Program-made: the position numbers and the translations under genes
The notes under the pieces: model-generated
Told to the model about the DNA's origin: nothing
What the model saw: the letters and a program-made list of their open reading frames with translations, nothing else
Databases searched by the model: none
Shown: piece after piece, positions 15,662-23,296 of the stretch
How positions within the stretch are numbered: the first letter of the stretch is position 1
Layout: each line of letters starts with the position of its first letter
Assembly (NCBI RefSeq): GCF_027213945.1
Contig: NZ_JAPWGW010000001.1
Span: 868,001-932,000 of the forward strand
Length of the DNA stretch: 64,000 nt
Reading direction: 5' to 3'
DNA from: Henriciella marina
GTDB taxonomy: Bacteria; Pseudomonadota; Alphaproteobacteria; Caulobacterales; Hyphomonadaceae

Positions 15662-16906
15662 ATGATTTCGCACCACGAGACCCCTGCAAGGCGCACAGGC
15701 CTTGAAAGGCTGAACGAATTTGCGCCCCTGATGGGGGCGCAATATGCGCACCGCCGCAACATCGACCCGGGCGAAGAAGCCCGCCCGAACGTCTCTCAGC
15801 TTTCCCCCTTTTTCCGCCACAGGCTGATCAGTGAGGAAGAAGCTGTTTCAGCTGCACTTACTGTGCATGGTGGTGAGCAAGCCACGAAATTCATTCAGGA
15901 AATCTGCTGGCGGACATACTTCAACGGCTGGCTGGAGCATCATCCATCCGTCTGGTCTGACTATGTTTCAGACCGTGATGCGCAGTTTCAGGCCCTCGAA
16001 AAGGACAAGGGACTGCGCGCCGATTATGAAGCCGCCATCGAAGGACGCGCGGGCATCGATGGCTTTGACCATTGGGCAGGAGAGCTCACTGAGACTGGCT
16101 ACCTTCACAATCATGCCCGCATGTCCTTTGCGTCGATCTGGCTCTTCACGCTGAAGCTGCCCTGGGCACTCGGTGCAGACTTTTTCCTCCGCCATCTCCA
16201 CGACGGTGACCCGGCTTCAAACACGCTGTCCTGGCGCTGGGTTGCGGGGCTTCACACCCCGGGAAAGACCTATCTTGCCAAGAAAGAAGCCATCGAGACG
16301 TGCAGTGATGGCAGGTTCGCGCCAGACAATCTTGCCCAGAGTGGCCGTCAGGTTCCGGGGGCGGAAAACCCGCAGTCGCAACAGCTCCCGGCACGCGATA
16401 GCCTGCCTGATGAGCGGTTTGCGCTTCTTCTCACCGAGGATGACTTGAGCGTCGAAACATGGCTCGACGAGCATCTGGACATTGAGGCGATAGCCGGACT
16501 GCATAGTGCCGAGACCAGATGCGCAGCAGATGTTTCGGAGCAAGCCGTGGCTTTCACCAATGGCGCGCTCAAAGATGGTCTCGCGAGGGCAGGCAGCCAC
16601 TTCGGCGTTTCCGCTCAAAACCTCTCTGATGACAGAGACAGGCAGACCGCGCTGAAAGACTGGGCGAACAGTCTTGAGACCCGGCATATCGTCCTGCCGT
16701 ACATTCCGGCCGGGTGGACACACGATACGCTCTCACCGCTCCTGTCAGAGCTTCAGGCGGACGGGCTTCACATCCACCAGATCCGGCGAAACTGGGATGA
16801 ATGCTTCTGGCCGCACGCAAAGAAGGGTTTCTTCAAATTGCGCAAGCAGATCCCATCTGTTCTGGACGCGCTCGACATAGCAGAAGGTCTGAAACTCGAT
16901 GGCTGA
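15662..16906 (+). CDS. Photolyase/cryptochrome-like FAD protein with altered domain order
   Basis: 414 residues from ATG 15662. The N-terminal 240 residues match the helical FAD-binding domain of DNA photolyase: QLSPFFRHRLI, EICWRTYFNGW and the substrate-site segment NTLSWRWVAGLHTPGKTY near residues 186-203. There is no antenna Rossmann domain in front. The C-terminal 170 residues look alpha/beta-like and end in DECFWPHAKKGFFKLRK. Weak ribosome site. Activity as a repair enzyme is possible but unproven. The next gene overlaps its end by eight bases. Confidence 0.75.
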   Translation: MISHHETPARRTGLERLNEFAPLMGAQYAHRRNIDPGEEARPNVSQLSPFFRHRLISEEEAVSAALTVHGGEQATKFIQEICWRTYFNGWLEHHPSVWSDYVSDRDAQFQALEKDKGLRADYEAAIEGRAGIDGFDHWAGELTETGYLHNHARMSFASIWLFTLKLPWALGADFFLRHLHDGDPASNTLSWRWVAGLHTPGKTYLAKKEAIETCSDGRFAPDNLAQSGRQVPGAENPQSQQLPARDSLPDERFALLLTEDDLSVETWLDEHLDIEAIAGLHSAETRCAADVSEQAVAFTNGALKDGLARAGSHFGVSAQNLSDDRDRQTALKDWANSLETRHIVLPYIPAGWTHDTLSPLLSELQADGLHIHQIRRNWDECFWPHAKKGFFKLRKQIPSVLDALDIAEGLKLDG

Positions 16907-17186
16907 ACCTGAAATCAAGCACTCCGAAAGCGATAGTGGCGGGGTTTTCCAGACGACCATTGATGGCCACAAAGCCGAGATGACCTATTCCAAGGCAGGC
17001 ACGACGGTCATGATCATTGATCATACGGGCGTGCCCGAAGCGCTCGGCGGTCAGGGCGTTGGCCTGCAGCTCGTCGAGGCGGGCATTGCTTTGGCGCGCG
17101 AGCGTGGCCTGAAAATCATGCCGCTCTGCCCCTTCGCAAAAGCCCAGTTCGAGAAGCACCCGGAATGGAAGGATGTCCTCCGATGA
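16899..17186 (+). CDS. Mini-GNAT N-acetyltransferase (YjdJ/GCN5-related), copy 1
   Basis: 95 residues. The acetyl-CoA loop region VPEALGGQGVGLQLVEAGI and the C-terminal PLCPFAKAQFEKHPEW segment define the small GNAT-like domain (PF14542 type). Such short forms bind acetyl-CoA but have few known substrates. It starts inside the end of the photolyase-like gene and overlaps the second copy at an ATGA, so all three are probably translated together. Confidence 0.85.
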   Translation: MAEPEIKHSESDSGGVFQTTIDGHKAEMTYSKAGTTVMIIDHTGVPEALGGQGVGLQLVEAGIALARERGLKIMPLCPFAKAQFEKHPEWKDVLR

Positions 17187-17458
17187 GCGATCTCACACTT
17201 CAGGATGATGGCAAGCAGCTGACAACGGATGTCGAAGGTCATGAGCTCGTCATCCGCTATGGCTGGCAGAGCGATGACGTCATGCGCGTCGACTTTGTCG
17301 GTGTACCATCGGCGCTCGGCGGGCGCGGCCTTGGCACGAAGCTGGTCGGCAAGCTGGTCGAAAAAGCCCGCAAAGAGAATTTCAAACTGGTGCCAGTCTG
17401 CGGTTTTGCCCGAACGCAGATCAACAGGCATCCGGACTGGAAGGATGTGCTCGCCTGA
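17183..17458 (+). CDS. Mini-GNAT N-acetyltransferase, copy 2
   Basis: 91 residues. Same layout as the preceding gene: VPSALGGRGLGTKLVGKLVEKA and PVCGFARTQINRHPDWKDVL. The two differ widely except at these motifs, so the duplication is not recent. Start is ATG at the ATGA overlap with copy 1. Substrate unknown; the tandem arrangement and conserved C-terminal Cys-Pro-Phe/Gly-Phe-Ala loop suggest a shared or complementary task. Confidence 0.85.
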   Translation: MSDLTLQDDGKQLTTDVEGHELVIRYGWQSDDVMRVDFVGVPSALGGRGLGTKLVGKLVEKARKENFKLVPVCGFARTQINRHPDWKDVLA

Positions 17459-17473
17459 TCCATTAAGTCGGGT

Positions 17474-17926
17474 ATGAGCAAGCCATTCTGGGAAACCAAA
17501 AGCCTGACAGAGATGACCCCGCAGGAGTGGGAGTCGCTGTGCGATGGCTGCGCCAAATGCTGCCTTATCAAGCTAGAGGACGAAGATAGCGGTGACGTCG
17601 CCTATACGAGGCTGCACTGCAAACTCCTCGACGCCGATCTCTGCCGCTGCGCCGACTATGAGAACCGCAAGACAAAGGTGCCGGACTGCGTGATCCTGAC
17701 CCCGAAATCTGTGTCAGAGCTGAAATGGATGCCGAAAAGCTGTGCCTATCGCCGCGTGCATGAGGGGCGCGGGCTGGAAGACTGGCACCATCTTGTCTGC
17801 GGTGACCGTCAGCGCATCCATGAAGAGGGCAAGTCGGTCATGGGCCAGACGGTGAGCGAGGAAACCGTCTTCGAGGAAGACCAGATCGACTGGATCATCG
17901 ATTGGGACGGCAATCCGCCGGACTGA
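17474..17926 (+). CDS. YcgN/UPF0260 cysteine-cluster protein
   Basis: 150 residues. Contains the family signature CDGCAKCCLIKLEDE near residues 23-37 and further Cys (LHCKLLDADLCRCADY; CVILTP; SCAYRR; LVCGDR), a possible zinc or iron-binding set. The YcgN family is widespread in Proteobacteria and has no established function. It follows the second mini-GNAT by 15 bases and may be in the same transcript. Confidence 0.88.
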   Translation: MSKPFWETKSLTEMTPQEWESLCDGCAKCCLIKLEDEDSGDVAYTRLHCKLLDADLCRCADYENRKTKVPDCVILTPKSVSELKWMPKSCAYRRVHEGRGLEDWHHLVCGDRQRIHEEGKSVMGQTVSEETVFEEDQIDWIIDWDGNPPD

Positions 17927-17962
17927 TCGCCAGCCCGGCAAATTCCAAATCCTAGAGACGGC

Positions 17963-19012
17963 TTATGGCCCCTCTATCTCATGACCCTTGTCGCGCAGCA
18001 GGGTGATGACGCTATCAGGTCCTGCAAGGTGGCCGGCGCCAACTGCAACGAAGACGGTGCCCTTGACATCATCAAGGTAGCCCTCGATCTGCGGCACCCA
18101 GTTCTCATTCCGCTCAACGAACAGGGCGTCGTAGATGCTGTCGCCGCCGCCCGTATCCGGATTGGCGACCAGTACGCCGAGGCCCTCGACATCGCCGTCC
18201 CGCCACTCATCGACGACCTGGTCGAGGGTGCGGCTGGTGTCGCCGAGGGTGATTGATGTCTCGTAGAGATAGGCCGCCTGCGTGTCTTCGGGCAGCTCGT
18301 CAAAGATCGCGGCTTGATCGGCAGCGGTCTCCAAGAAGGCAAATTCCTTGCCGGCCGCTTCTGCATCGGCGATCAGAATCTGCTCGATACCGGCATTCGG
18401 GTCGAAGCCGTCCGACTGGAGTTGCAGGACCGAGAGGTTCACCGCCGCCATCCAGGGCTCCATCGGGTCGAAAGCGGAGACGGGAAGGCTGAGGCCGGCC
18501 AGCGCGCTTTCAAAAGCAGCCAGCACCGGGGCTGGCAACTCATTGCTGAGTGTGCGTCCATCCCCATAAAAGCCACGCGACAGGAAGTCGCGGGCCACCG
18601 CTTGCTGGCCTTCCTCGCTCACCATGTCGAGCTCAAGGACCAGAATATCGGCCTCGTTAAACTTTTCGGTGAACTCGTCCGTGCGCCATTCAAGGTCCGG
18701 GCGCATCAGGTGGACGGTGCCGAAGATATGGACCGTCGTGTCCTCGTCGGACATGGTCCAGATCGCGGGTGAGCCGTCTCCATTCGTCTCCTGTGCCAGC
18801 TCGAGGGCTTCATCGAACTCTGCCAGCAACTCATCTCGTGATCGATACTCAGCAGAGCTTTCGGGACTTGTGTCTTCGGCGCCCGTGCCGGTTTCGACGA
18901 CGGCGGGCTCATCGCTCGTGGCAGCCTCATCGTTGCCAGACGGGCTACAGGCTGCGAGCGCGGCAAGGGCGACGGCGCTCAGGCCTGAAACGAAATGGAA
19001 GCTGCGGCTCAT
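17963..19012 (-). CDS. TraB/GumN family lipoprotein
   Basis: 349 residues from ATG 19012, which follows GGAG; a longer start would add an unneeded lead. A lipoprotein signal is present: hydrophobic LSAVALAALAAC with the lipobox Cys near residue 21, then a Ser/Glu-rich linker. The rest matches TraB/GumN (PF01963): VHIFGTVHLMRPDLEW, FLSRGFYGDG, and a C-terminal VFVAVGAGHLAGPDSV. The family contains a Tiki-like metalloprotease-type fold; the GTVH and GAGHL histidines are the candidate metal ligands. Likely outer-membrane or periplasmic. Substrate unknown. Confidence 0.82.
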   Translation of the reverse strand: MSRSFHFVSGLSAVALAALAACSPSGNDEAATSDEPAVVETGTGAEDTSPESSAEYRSRDELLAEFDEALELAQETNGDGSPAIWTMSDEDTTVHIFGTVHLMRPDLEWRTDEFTEKFNEADILVLELDMVSEEGQQAVARDFLSRGFYGDGRTLSNELPAPVLAAFESALAGLSLPVSAFDPMEPWMAAVNLSVLQLQSDGFDPNAGIEQILIADAEAAGKEFAFLETAADQAAIFDELPEDTQAAYLYETSITLGDTSRTLDQVVDEWRDGDVEGLGVLVANPDTGGGDSIYDALFVERNENWVPQIEGYLDDVKGTVFVAVGAGHLAGPDSVITLLRDKGHEIEGP

Positions 19013-19154
19013 ACGGGTGATCTCCTCAAGACGGGCGGCCTGCAATGCGGGCGACAGGCTGTACTACATGCCAACGGACACTGGCACAAAGCTGATTTGG
19101 CGTGTTTCGCAAAGATTGCACCTGCGGCCCCATTCGCATAGAGGGATTGGCAAC

Positions 19155-19231
19155 GCACCTATAGCTCAGCTGGATAGAGCGCTGCCCTCCGAAGGCAGAG
19201 GTCACAGGTTCGAATCCTGTTAGGTGCGCCA
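19155..19231 (+). tRNA. tRNA-Arg (CCG)
   Basis: 77 bases including encoded CCA. Acceptor GCACCTA pairs with TAGGTGC, discriminator G. The anticodon loop is CTCCGAA, anticodon CCG, which reads CGG. The T arm (ACAGGTTCGAATCCTGT) and a D arm with AGCTGG are normal. Lies just upstream of the Gly gene on the other strand. Confidence 0.95.
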
Positions 19232-19257
19232 TTCACTCAAATTGTCGGTGGGATGTC

Positions 19258-19331
19258 TGGAGCGGATAGCGGGAATCGAACCCGCATCCTCAGCTTGGAA
19301 GGCTGCTGCACTACCATTGTGCTATATCCGC
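19258..19331 (-). tRNA. tRNA-Gly (TCC)
   Basis: 74 bases with CCA encoded. Read on the minus strand, acceptor GCGGATA pairs with TATCCGC, discriminator T. Anticodon loop CTTCCAA gives TCC, reading GGA. One mismatch (position 27-43) is seen at the top of the anticodon stem; the same feature occurs in the Gly gene at 24468. Confidence 0.93.
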
Positions 19332-19447
19332 GCGCCAGAGGGCCACGAGATACTTCGGGGCGCGCCGCGATGCAAGTGAAGAGGCACGCGGATGGCAGTG
19401 AGGGCCGAATGCGTCCTGTGTGGCTTCGGGGGCAAATGCTGACCCTC

Positions 19448-19602
19448 AGCCGTGAGCGCCACCGGTGTGAGGTGTGAAACGCCGATACGGGGTCAGAACA
19501 AGAGGAAGCTCTGAGCGCGACCCATGTGAGGCGCAAAGCGCCGGTACGGAGAGGCGCGCAGCCTTGAGCATGCTTCATGTGACGAGCGGAGCGAGGATAC
19601 GG
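19448..19602. repeat. Three degenerate near-tandem 44-bp repeats
   Basis: Within the 287-base gap between the Gly and Tyr tRNA genes, a unit of about 44 bases occurs three times (starts near 19448, 19505, 19559). Each has a TGAGC block, then GTGAG/GTGAC, a variable AAAGCG-like core, and ends in G(A/G)TACGG (19490, 19549, 19602). Copies diverge by many substitutions and are only about 12 bases apart. No gene is seen in the gap. Could be a dispersed intergenic repeat or decayed coding DNA. Confidence 0.6.
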
Positions 19603-19618
19603 AAGCAAAACTGGGGAA

Positions 19619-19703
19619 TGGTGGAGGGGACAGGATTCGAACCTGTGTACGCTATGCGGGCAGATTTACAGTCTGCTGCCTTTAACCACTCGGCCACCCC
19701 TCC
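19619..19703 (-). tRNA. tRNA-Tyr (GTA)
   Basis: 85 bases with CCA encoded. On the minus strand acceptor GGAGGGG pairs with CCCCTCC, discriminator A. The anticodon loop CTGTAAA holds GTA. A long variable arm (class II) is present, as expected for bacterial Tyr. Lies 98 bases before rlmB, which is divergent. Confidence 0.95.
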
Positions 19704-19801
19704 AGGGATTGCCTTGCAGCGTCGGTAATTGACGCTGCCGCATCGGACCGCCAAAAGGCTGTCATCAACAACCCGGTCGCTCCGAAGCGCGCTTTATAGG
19801 G

Positions 19802-20572
19802 ATGAAGCCCATTCCACGCAACCATGAGAAACGGCGATTTGCAGCGCGATCTGCACCAGACCCAAGCGAGCCCCTCTGGCTCTGGGGGCAACATGCCGTA
19901 GAAGCCGCAATTTCCAACAAGAACAGGGTCATTCTGCGCTGGGTCGCGACAGAGAATGCGGCCAAGCGGACGGGGCTTACGGACGTTGAGGTCATGGACC
20001 AGAAGACGCTGGCCAAGCTGCTTCCCGATAATGCCGTGCATCAGGGGATCGCGATCAAGGTCCAGCCGCTGGAGCCTGTCGTGCTTGAGGATGTGCTGGC
20101 ACGCCCTGATGCCCCGGAGCGTGTATGCGTGCTCGACCAGATTTCCGACCCGCATAATCTTGGGGCGATTTTCCGCTCGGCGGCCGCGCTCGGCATTGGC
20201 GGACTGGTGCTGCAGACCCGGCATACACCGCCGCTGACAGGCGTTGTGGCCAAAGCGGCGGCTGGCGCGATAGAGGCGGTTGAGGAAATCCGTGTCGTGA
20301 ACATCGCCCGCGCGCTCGATGCACTGGGCGACGCTGGATATCATACGGTGGGTCTCGCAGGCGAGGGCACCGAAATGCTGGACGCCGCTGTTTCTGGCGC
20401 CCCCAAAGTGGCATTTGTGATGGGGGCTGAAGGTTCAGGCCTTCGCCCGGCAGTGGCCAAGGCGTGCGCCACGCTGGCACGTATCCCAATGGTGCCGGGC
20501 ATGGAAAGCCTTAATGTTTCCAATGCGGCAGCGATTGCATTCTATGAAGCCATGCGGTCAAGAAAGGCCTGA
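19802..20572 (+). CDS. rlmB: RlmB-type 23S rRNA 2'-O-methyltransferase (TrmH/SpoU)
   Basis: 256 residues. An N-terminal substrate-binding part (LWLWGQHAVEAAISN, then HQGIAIKVQP) precedes the SPOUT knot: CVLDQISDPHNLGAIFRSA (motif 1), FVMGAEGSGLRP (motif 2), and IPMVPGMESLNVSNAAAI (motif 3). These define the TrmH family. RlmB methylates G2251 of 23S rRNA; TrmH-type tRNA G18 methylation is the alternative. The first 20 residues are basic. The next gene starts two bases after its stop. Confidence 0.9.
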   Translation: MKPIPRNHEKRRFAARSAPDPSEPLWLWGQHAVEAAISNKNRVILRWVATENAAKRTGLTDVEVMDQKTLAKLLPDNAVHQGIAIKVQPLEPVVLEDVLARPDAPERVCVLDQISDPHNLGAIFRSAAALGIGGLVLQTRHTPPLTGVVAKAAAGAIEAVEEIRVVNIARALDALGDAGYHTVGLAGEGTEMLDAAVSGAPKVAFVMGAEGSGLRPAVAKACATLARIPMVPGMESLNVSNAAAIAFYEAMRSRKA

Positions 20573-20573
20573 A

Positions 20574-21443
20574 ATGACACTTCTCGGACCGACCTCTCAC
20601 ACTTACTTTTCCCAGCGCCTGAAGCTGCATTATGCAGACTGGGGCAATGACGACGCGCCGCCGCTCCTCCTGGTGCATGGCGGGCGCGACCATTGCCGCA
20701 GCTGGGACTGGACGGCGGAAGCGCTTCGAAAGGACTGGCACGTCATCGCGCCGGACCTTCGCGGCCACGGCGACAGTGCGTGGTCGCCTGAAGGCAATTA
20801 CAACATGCAGGCGTACATTTACGACCTTGCCCAGCTCATCCATCAGCTGAAGCTCGCGCCTGTCACCATTGTGTCCCATTCGCTCGGCGGGAATATTTGC
20901 CTGCGTTATACTGGCCTCTACCCGGAAAACGTCCGCAAGATCGTCGCGATCGAAGGCCTGGGGCCAAGCCCGAGCCGTCTCGAAGAGCGCCGGAAAACGC
21001 CGTGGCAGGATCATTTCCGCAAGATGATCGATGACAAGCGCGGCCTCGCCGGTCGCCAGCCAAAGCGCTATGACTCACTAGAGCAGGCCTATGCCCGCAT
21101 GAAGGAAGAGAACAGCTTCCTGACGGCAGAGCAGGCACGCCACCTCACGATCAATGGCATCGCGCGCAATGAGGACGGGACCTATTCGTGGAAGTTCGAC
21201 AATTACCTCCGCGTCTGGGAGTCGGTCGACATCACGCATGAGCAGGTTGCCGAGCTCTGGTCGAATATCAGTTGTCCGACGCTCCTGCTCTACGGCGAGA
21301 AAAGCTGGGCATCGAACCCGGCCGAAGATGGCCGGATCCAGCATTTCAAACATGCGGACGTGAAGATGTTCCCCGAAGCGGGTCACTGGCTACATCATGA
21401 CCAGTTCGACCTCTTCATCGAGACGCTGCAGGATTTCCTTTAA
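20574..21443 (+). CDS. Alpha/beta hydrolase
   Basis: 289 residues from ATG 20574. Oxyanion HGGRDHCRSW near residue 40, DLRGHGDSAW, nucleophile elbow SHSLGGN with Ser103, and a C-terminal GHWLHHDQ with His271 as likely catalytic base. The acid would be an Asp/Glu near residue 245. The general esterase/haloperoxidase-like fold is clear, the substrate is not. It starts two bases after rlmB, so it is probably co-transcribed. Confidence 0.85.
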   Translation: MTLLGPTSHTYFSQRLKLHYADWGNDDAPPLLLVHGGRDHCRSWDWTAEALRKDWHVIAPDLRGHGDSAWSPEGNYNMQAYIYDLAQLIHQLKLAPVTIVSHSLGGNICLRYTGLYPENVRKIVAIEGLGPSPSRLEERRKTPWQDHFRKMIDDKRGLAGRQPKRYDSLEQAYARMKEENSFLTAEQARHLTINGIARNEDGTYSWKFDNYLRVWESVDITHEQVAELWSNISCPTLLLYGEKSWASNPAEDGRIQHFKHADVKMFPEAGHWLHHDQFDLFIETLQDFL

Positions 21444-21467
21444 ACGACGACTGCGACGAGTGCGCGC

Positions 21468-22079
21468 TCACCCCTTTGCACGGGGGAGCTTGATGCCGAA
21501 GATGATGGCCATGGCCCGGGAAATGAAAGCTGTCGCCATGCCGGCAGCGAAGGCAATCGCCTCCGGCGCGCCCAGAGAAATTGCGGCGAAATAAACCGCA
21601 GAGCCGGCCAGCGCGCAGGTCGCATAGAGCTCTCCCTCCTTCAGTACCAGCGGCTCTTCGTTTGCGATGACATCGCGCAACAGGCCGCCCGCGCTCGCTG
21701 TTATCGCGCCCATGATGACGACGACGATGAAGCCGTGGCCAAGTGACATTGCCTTGGCGGCGCCTGTCACCGCAAAGAGGGACATGCCAACCGCGTCGGG
21801 CCATCGAAGCGCGCGGAACTGGCTTACAAAGCGGTAGAACAGGAAAGCGGTCAGCCCGCCCGCGATCGCCAACACAAGGGTGAGCGTATCCGATAGCCAG
21901 AAGACTGGCGCGCCGAGCAACAGATCACGCATCGTGCCGCCGCCGATCGCAGGCAGAAACGCCAGGACGATCACGCCAAGCAGGTCCATTTCCTTTCGCA
22001 CGGCAAGCACGCCGCCAGAGATGGCGAACACGAACACGCCGAACCTGTCGGCAAAGGCAGTAAGGATCTCTGGGCTCAT
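21468..22079 (-). CDS. TRIC-type/UPF0126 membrane protein
   Basis: 203 residues from ATG 22079, seven-bases after AAAAGG. It has about seven hydrophobic segments and the duplicated signature of the family: LPAIGGGTMRDLLLG in the first half and ITASAGGLLRDVIANE in the second. The family (YicG-like) includes bacterial homologues of trimeric intracellular cation channels and some glycine transporters. A cation-channel or small-solute role is a family-level inference. Confidence 0.85.
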   Translation of the reverse strand: MSPEILTAFADRFGVFVFAISGGVLAVRKEMDLLGVIVLAFLPAIGGGTMRDLLLGAPVFWLSDTLTLVLAIAGGLTAFLFYRFVSQFRALRWPDAVGMSLFAVTGAAKAMSLGHGFIVVVIMGAITASAGGLLRDVIANEEPLVLKEGELYATCALAGSAVYFAAISLGAPEAIAFAAGMATAFISRAMAIIFGIKLPRAKG

Positions 22080-22182
22080 CGGGCGCCTTTTGACGGAGAA
22101 GCGCGCACGCGTCCAGCGTCTTGCCTGCATAGGGGCGCACATCGCCCAGTTGCGCGCCTGGAGCGACGCGTCTGCATAACCT

Positions 22183-22204
22183 CGATTAAGATTAGGATTA
22201 ATCG
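22183..22204. promoter_or_regulatory. Inverted repeat between TRIC gene and ectD
   Basis: CGATTAA (22183-22189) and TTAATCG (22198-22204) are perfect 7-bp arms with an eight-base centre. It lies in the 253-base divergent gap, about 130 bases before the ectD start and 100 from the TRIC start. It may be an operator for either gene; no regulator gene is adjacent. The rest of the gap shows no gene. Confidence 0.4.
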
Positions 22205-22332
22205 TGGAATTTTCTTGCAACCTATGAGTGTGGGCTTGCGTAGGTGCGACCAGATGAGCGGCACGGACCGTCATCCAGATCGAGAACCGGTGCAGAATGC
22301 ACCAGCGAAACAAGAGGTCAGAACGATTAGCC

Positions 22333-23259
22333 ATGCAACAGGTACAAGAGGACAGATACACCACCAGGCTGAGCACGAAACCTGAGCAGATTGCCCGCCG
22401 CGACAAGGTCGTCTACGCCGACGGCCGAACCAATCCACCAATCGATCCATCGCTCATTCGCGATTTTGAGCGTGATGGTTTCATCGTGCTGGAGGATGTG
22501 TTTTCGCCCAAGGAAGTCGCCCGCATGCGCGGCACAGCGAACGAGATGCGCGATTATCCAGACAGCCTCGCCGATGAGACGGTCATTTCGGAGCGGGACA
22601 GCGGCGCGGTGCGTTCAGTCTTTGCAATCCATCGCCAGACCAGCGACTTCGATGTCGTTGCCCGCGACCCGCGGCTTGCTGATGTTGCCCGCTACATCCT
22701 CGATGATGAGGTCTACATTCATCAGTCGCGCCTCAACTATAAGCCGGCCTTCAAGGGTAAGGAATTCTACTGGCACTCTGACTTTGAGACCTGGCACGCA
22801 GAGGACGGCATGCCGAATATGCGCGCCCTGTCCATGTCCGTTATGCTGACGGATAATCACCCGCAAGCAGGCCCAGTCATGTTCGTACCGGGCAGCCATG
22901 AGACCTTTATCTCCTGCGTTGGTGAAACGCCTGACGATAATTACAAGTCTTCGCTGAAGCGTCAGGGAACCGGCATCCCGGATGCAGAATCCATTGCGGA
23001 ACTGGTGGATAAGGGCGGCATCGTTGCCCCGGCTCCGAAGGCAGGTTCGGTCGTGATCTTCGACTGCAATACGCTGCATGCCTCGAATGGTAACATCACA
23101 CCTTTTGAGAGGATGAACGCCTTCTTCGTGTTCAATGCCTGGTCAAACCGTCTGAAGGCACCGTTTGCAGCAAGGTCTGAACGTCCCGAGCATATTGCCC
23201 ACCGCCGGGTGGAAGCCCCACTGGCGCCGCTTTCGAAAGTGACCGGTAGACTGTCCTAG
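22333..23259 (+). CDS. ectD: EctD, ectoine hydroxylase
   Basis: 308 residues from ATG 22333. It belongs to the Fe(II)/2-oxoglutarate dioxygenases. The iron triad is H148-x-D150 (FYWHSDFETWH) and H249 (TLHASNGNIT). EctD family signatures are visible, such as DDEVYIHQSRLNYKPAFKG and GPVMFVPGSHETF. The enzyme converts ectoine to 5-hydroxyectoine, a compatible solute. An upstream ATG at 22297 would lengthen it by 12 residues. The gene has no ectABC neighbours here. Confidence 0.88.
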   Translation: MQQVQEDRYTTRLSTKPEQIARRDKVVYADGRTNPPIDPSLIRDFERDGFIVLEDVFSPKEVARMRGTANEMRDYPDSLADETVISERDSGAVRSVFAIHRQTSDFDVVARDPRLADVARYILDDEVYIHQSRLNYKPAFKGKEFYWHSDFETWHAEDGMPNMRALSMSVMLTDNHPQAGPVMFVPGSHETFISCVGETPDDNYKSSLKRQGTGIPDAESIAELVDKGGIVAPAPKAGSVVIFDCNTLHASNGNITPFERMNAFFVFNAWSNRLKAPFAARSERPEHIAHRRVEAPLAPLSKVTGRLS

Positions 23260-23296
23260 ACAGGCAGCACCGTCAGACGCCACGACGGCAAAAGGT

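Noticed and set aside
19448-19602. Possible CRISPR array
   Set aside because: Three degenerate units with about 12-base gaps; CRISPR spacers are near 30 bases and repeats nearly identical. No cas genes in the window.
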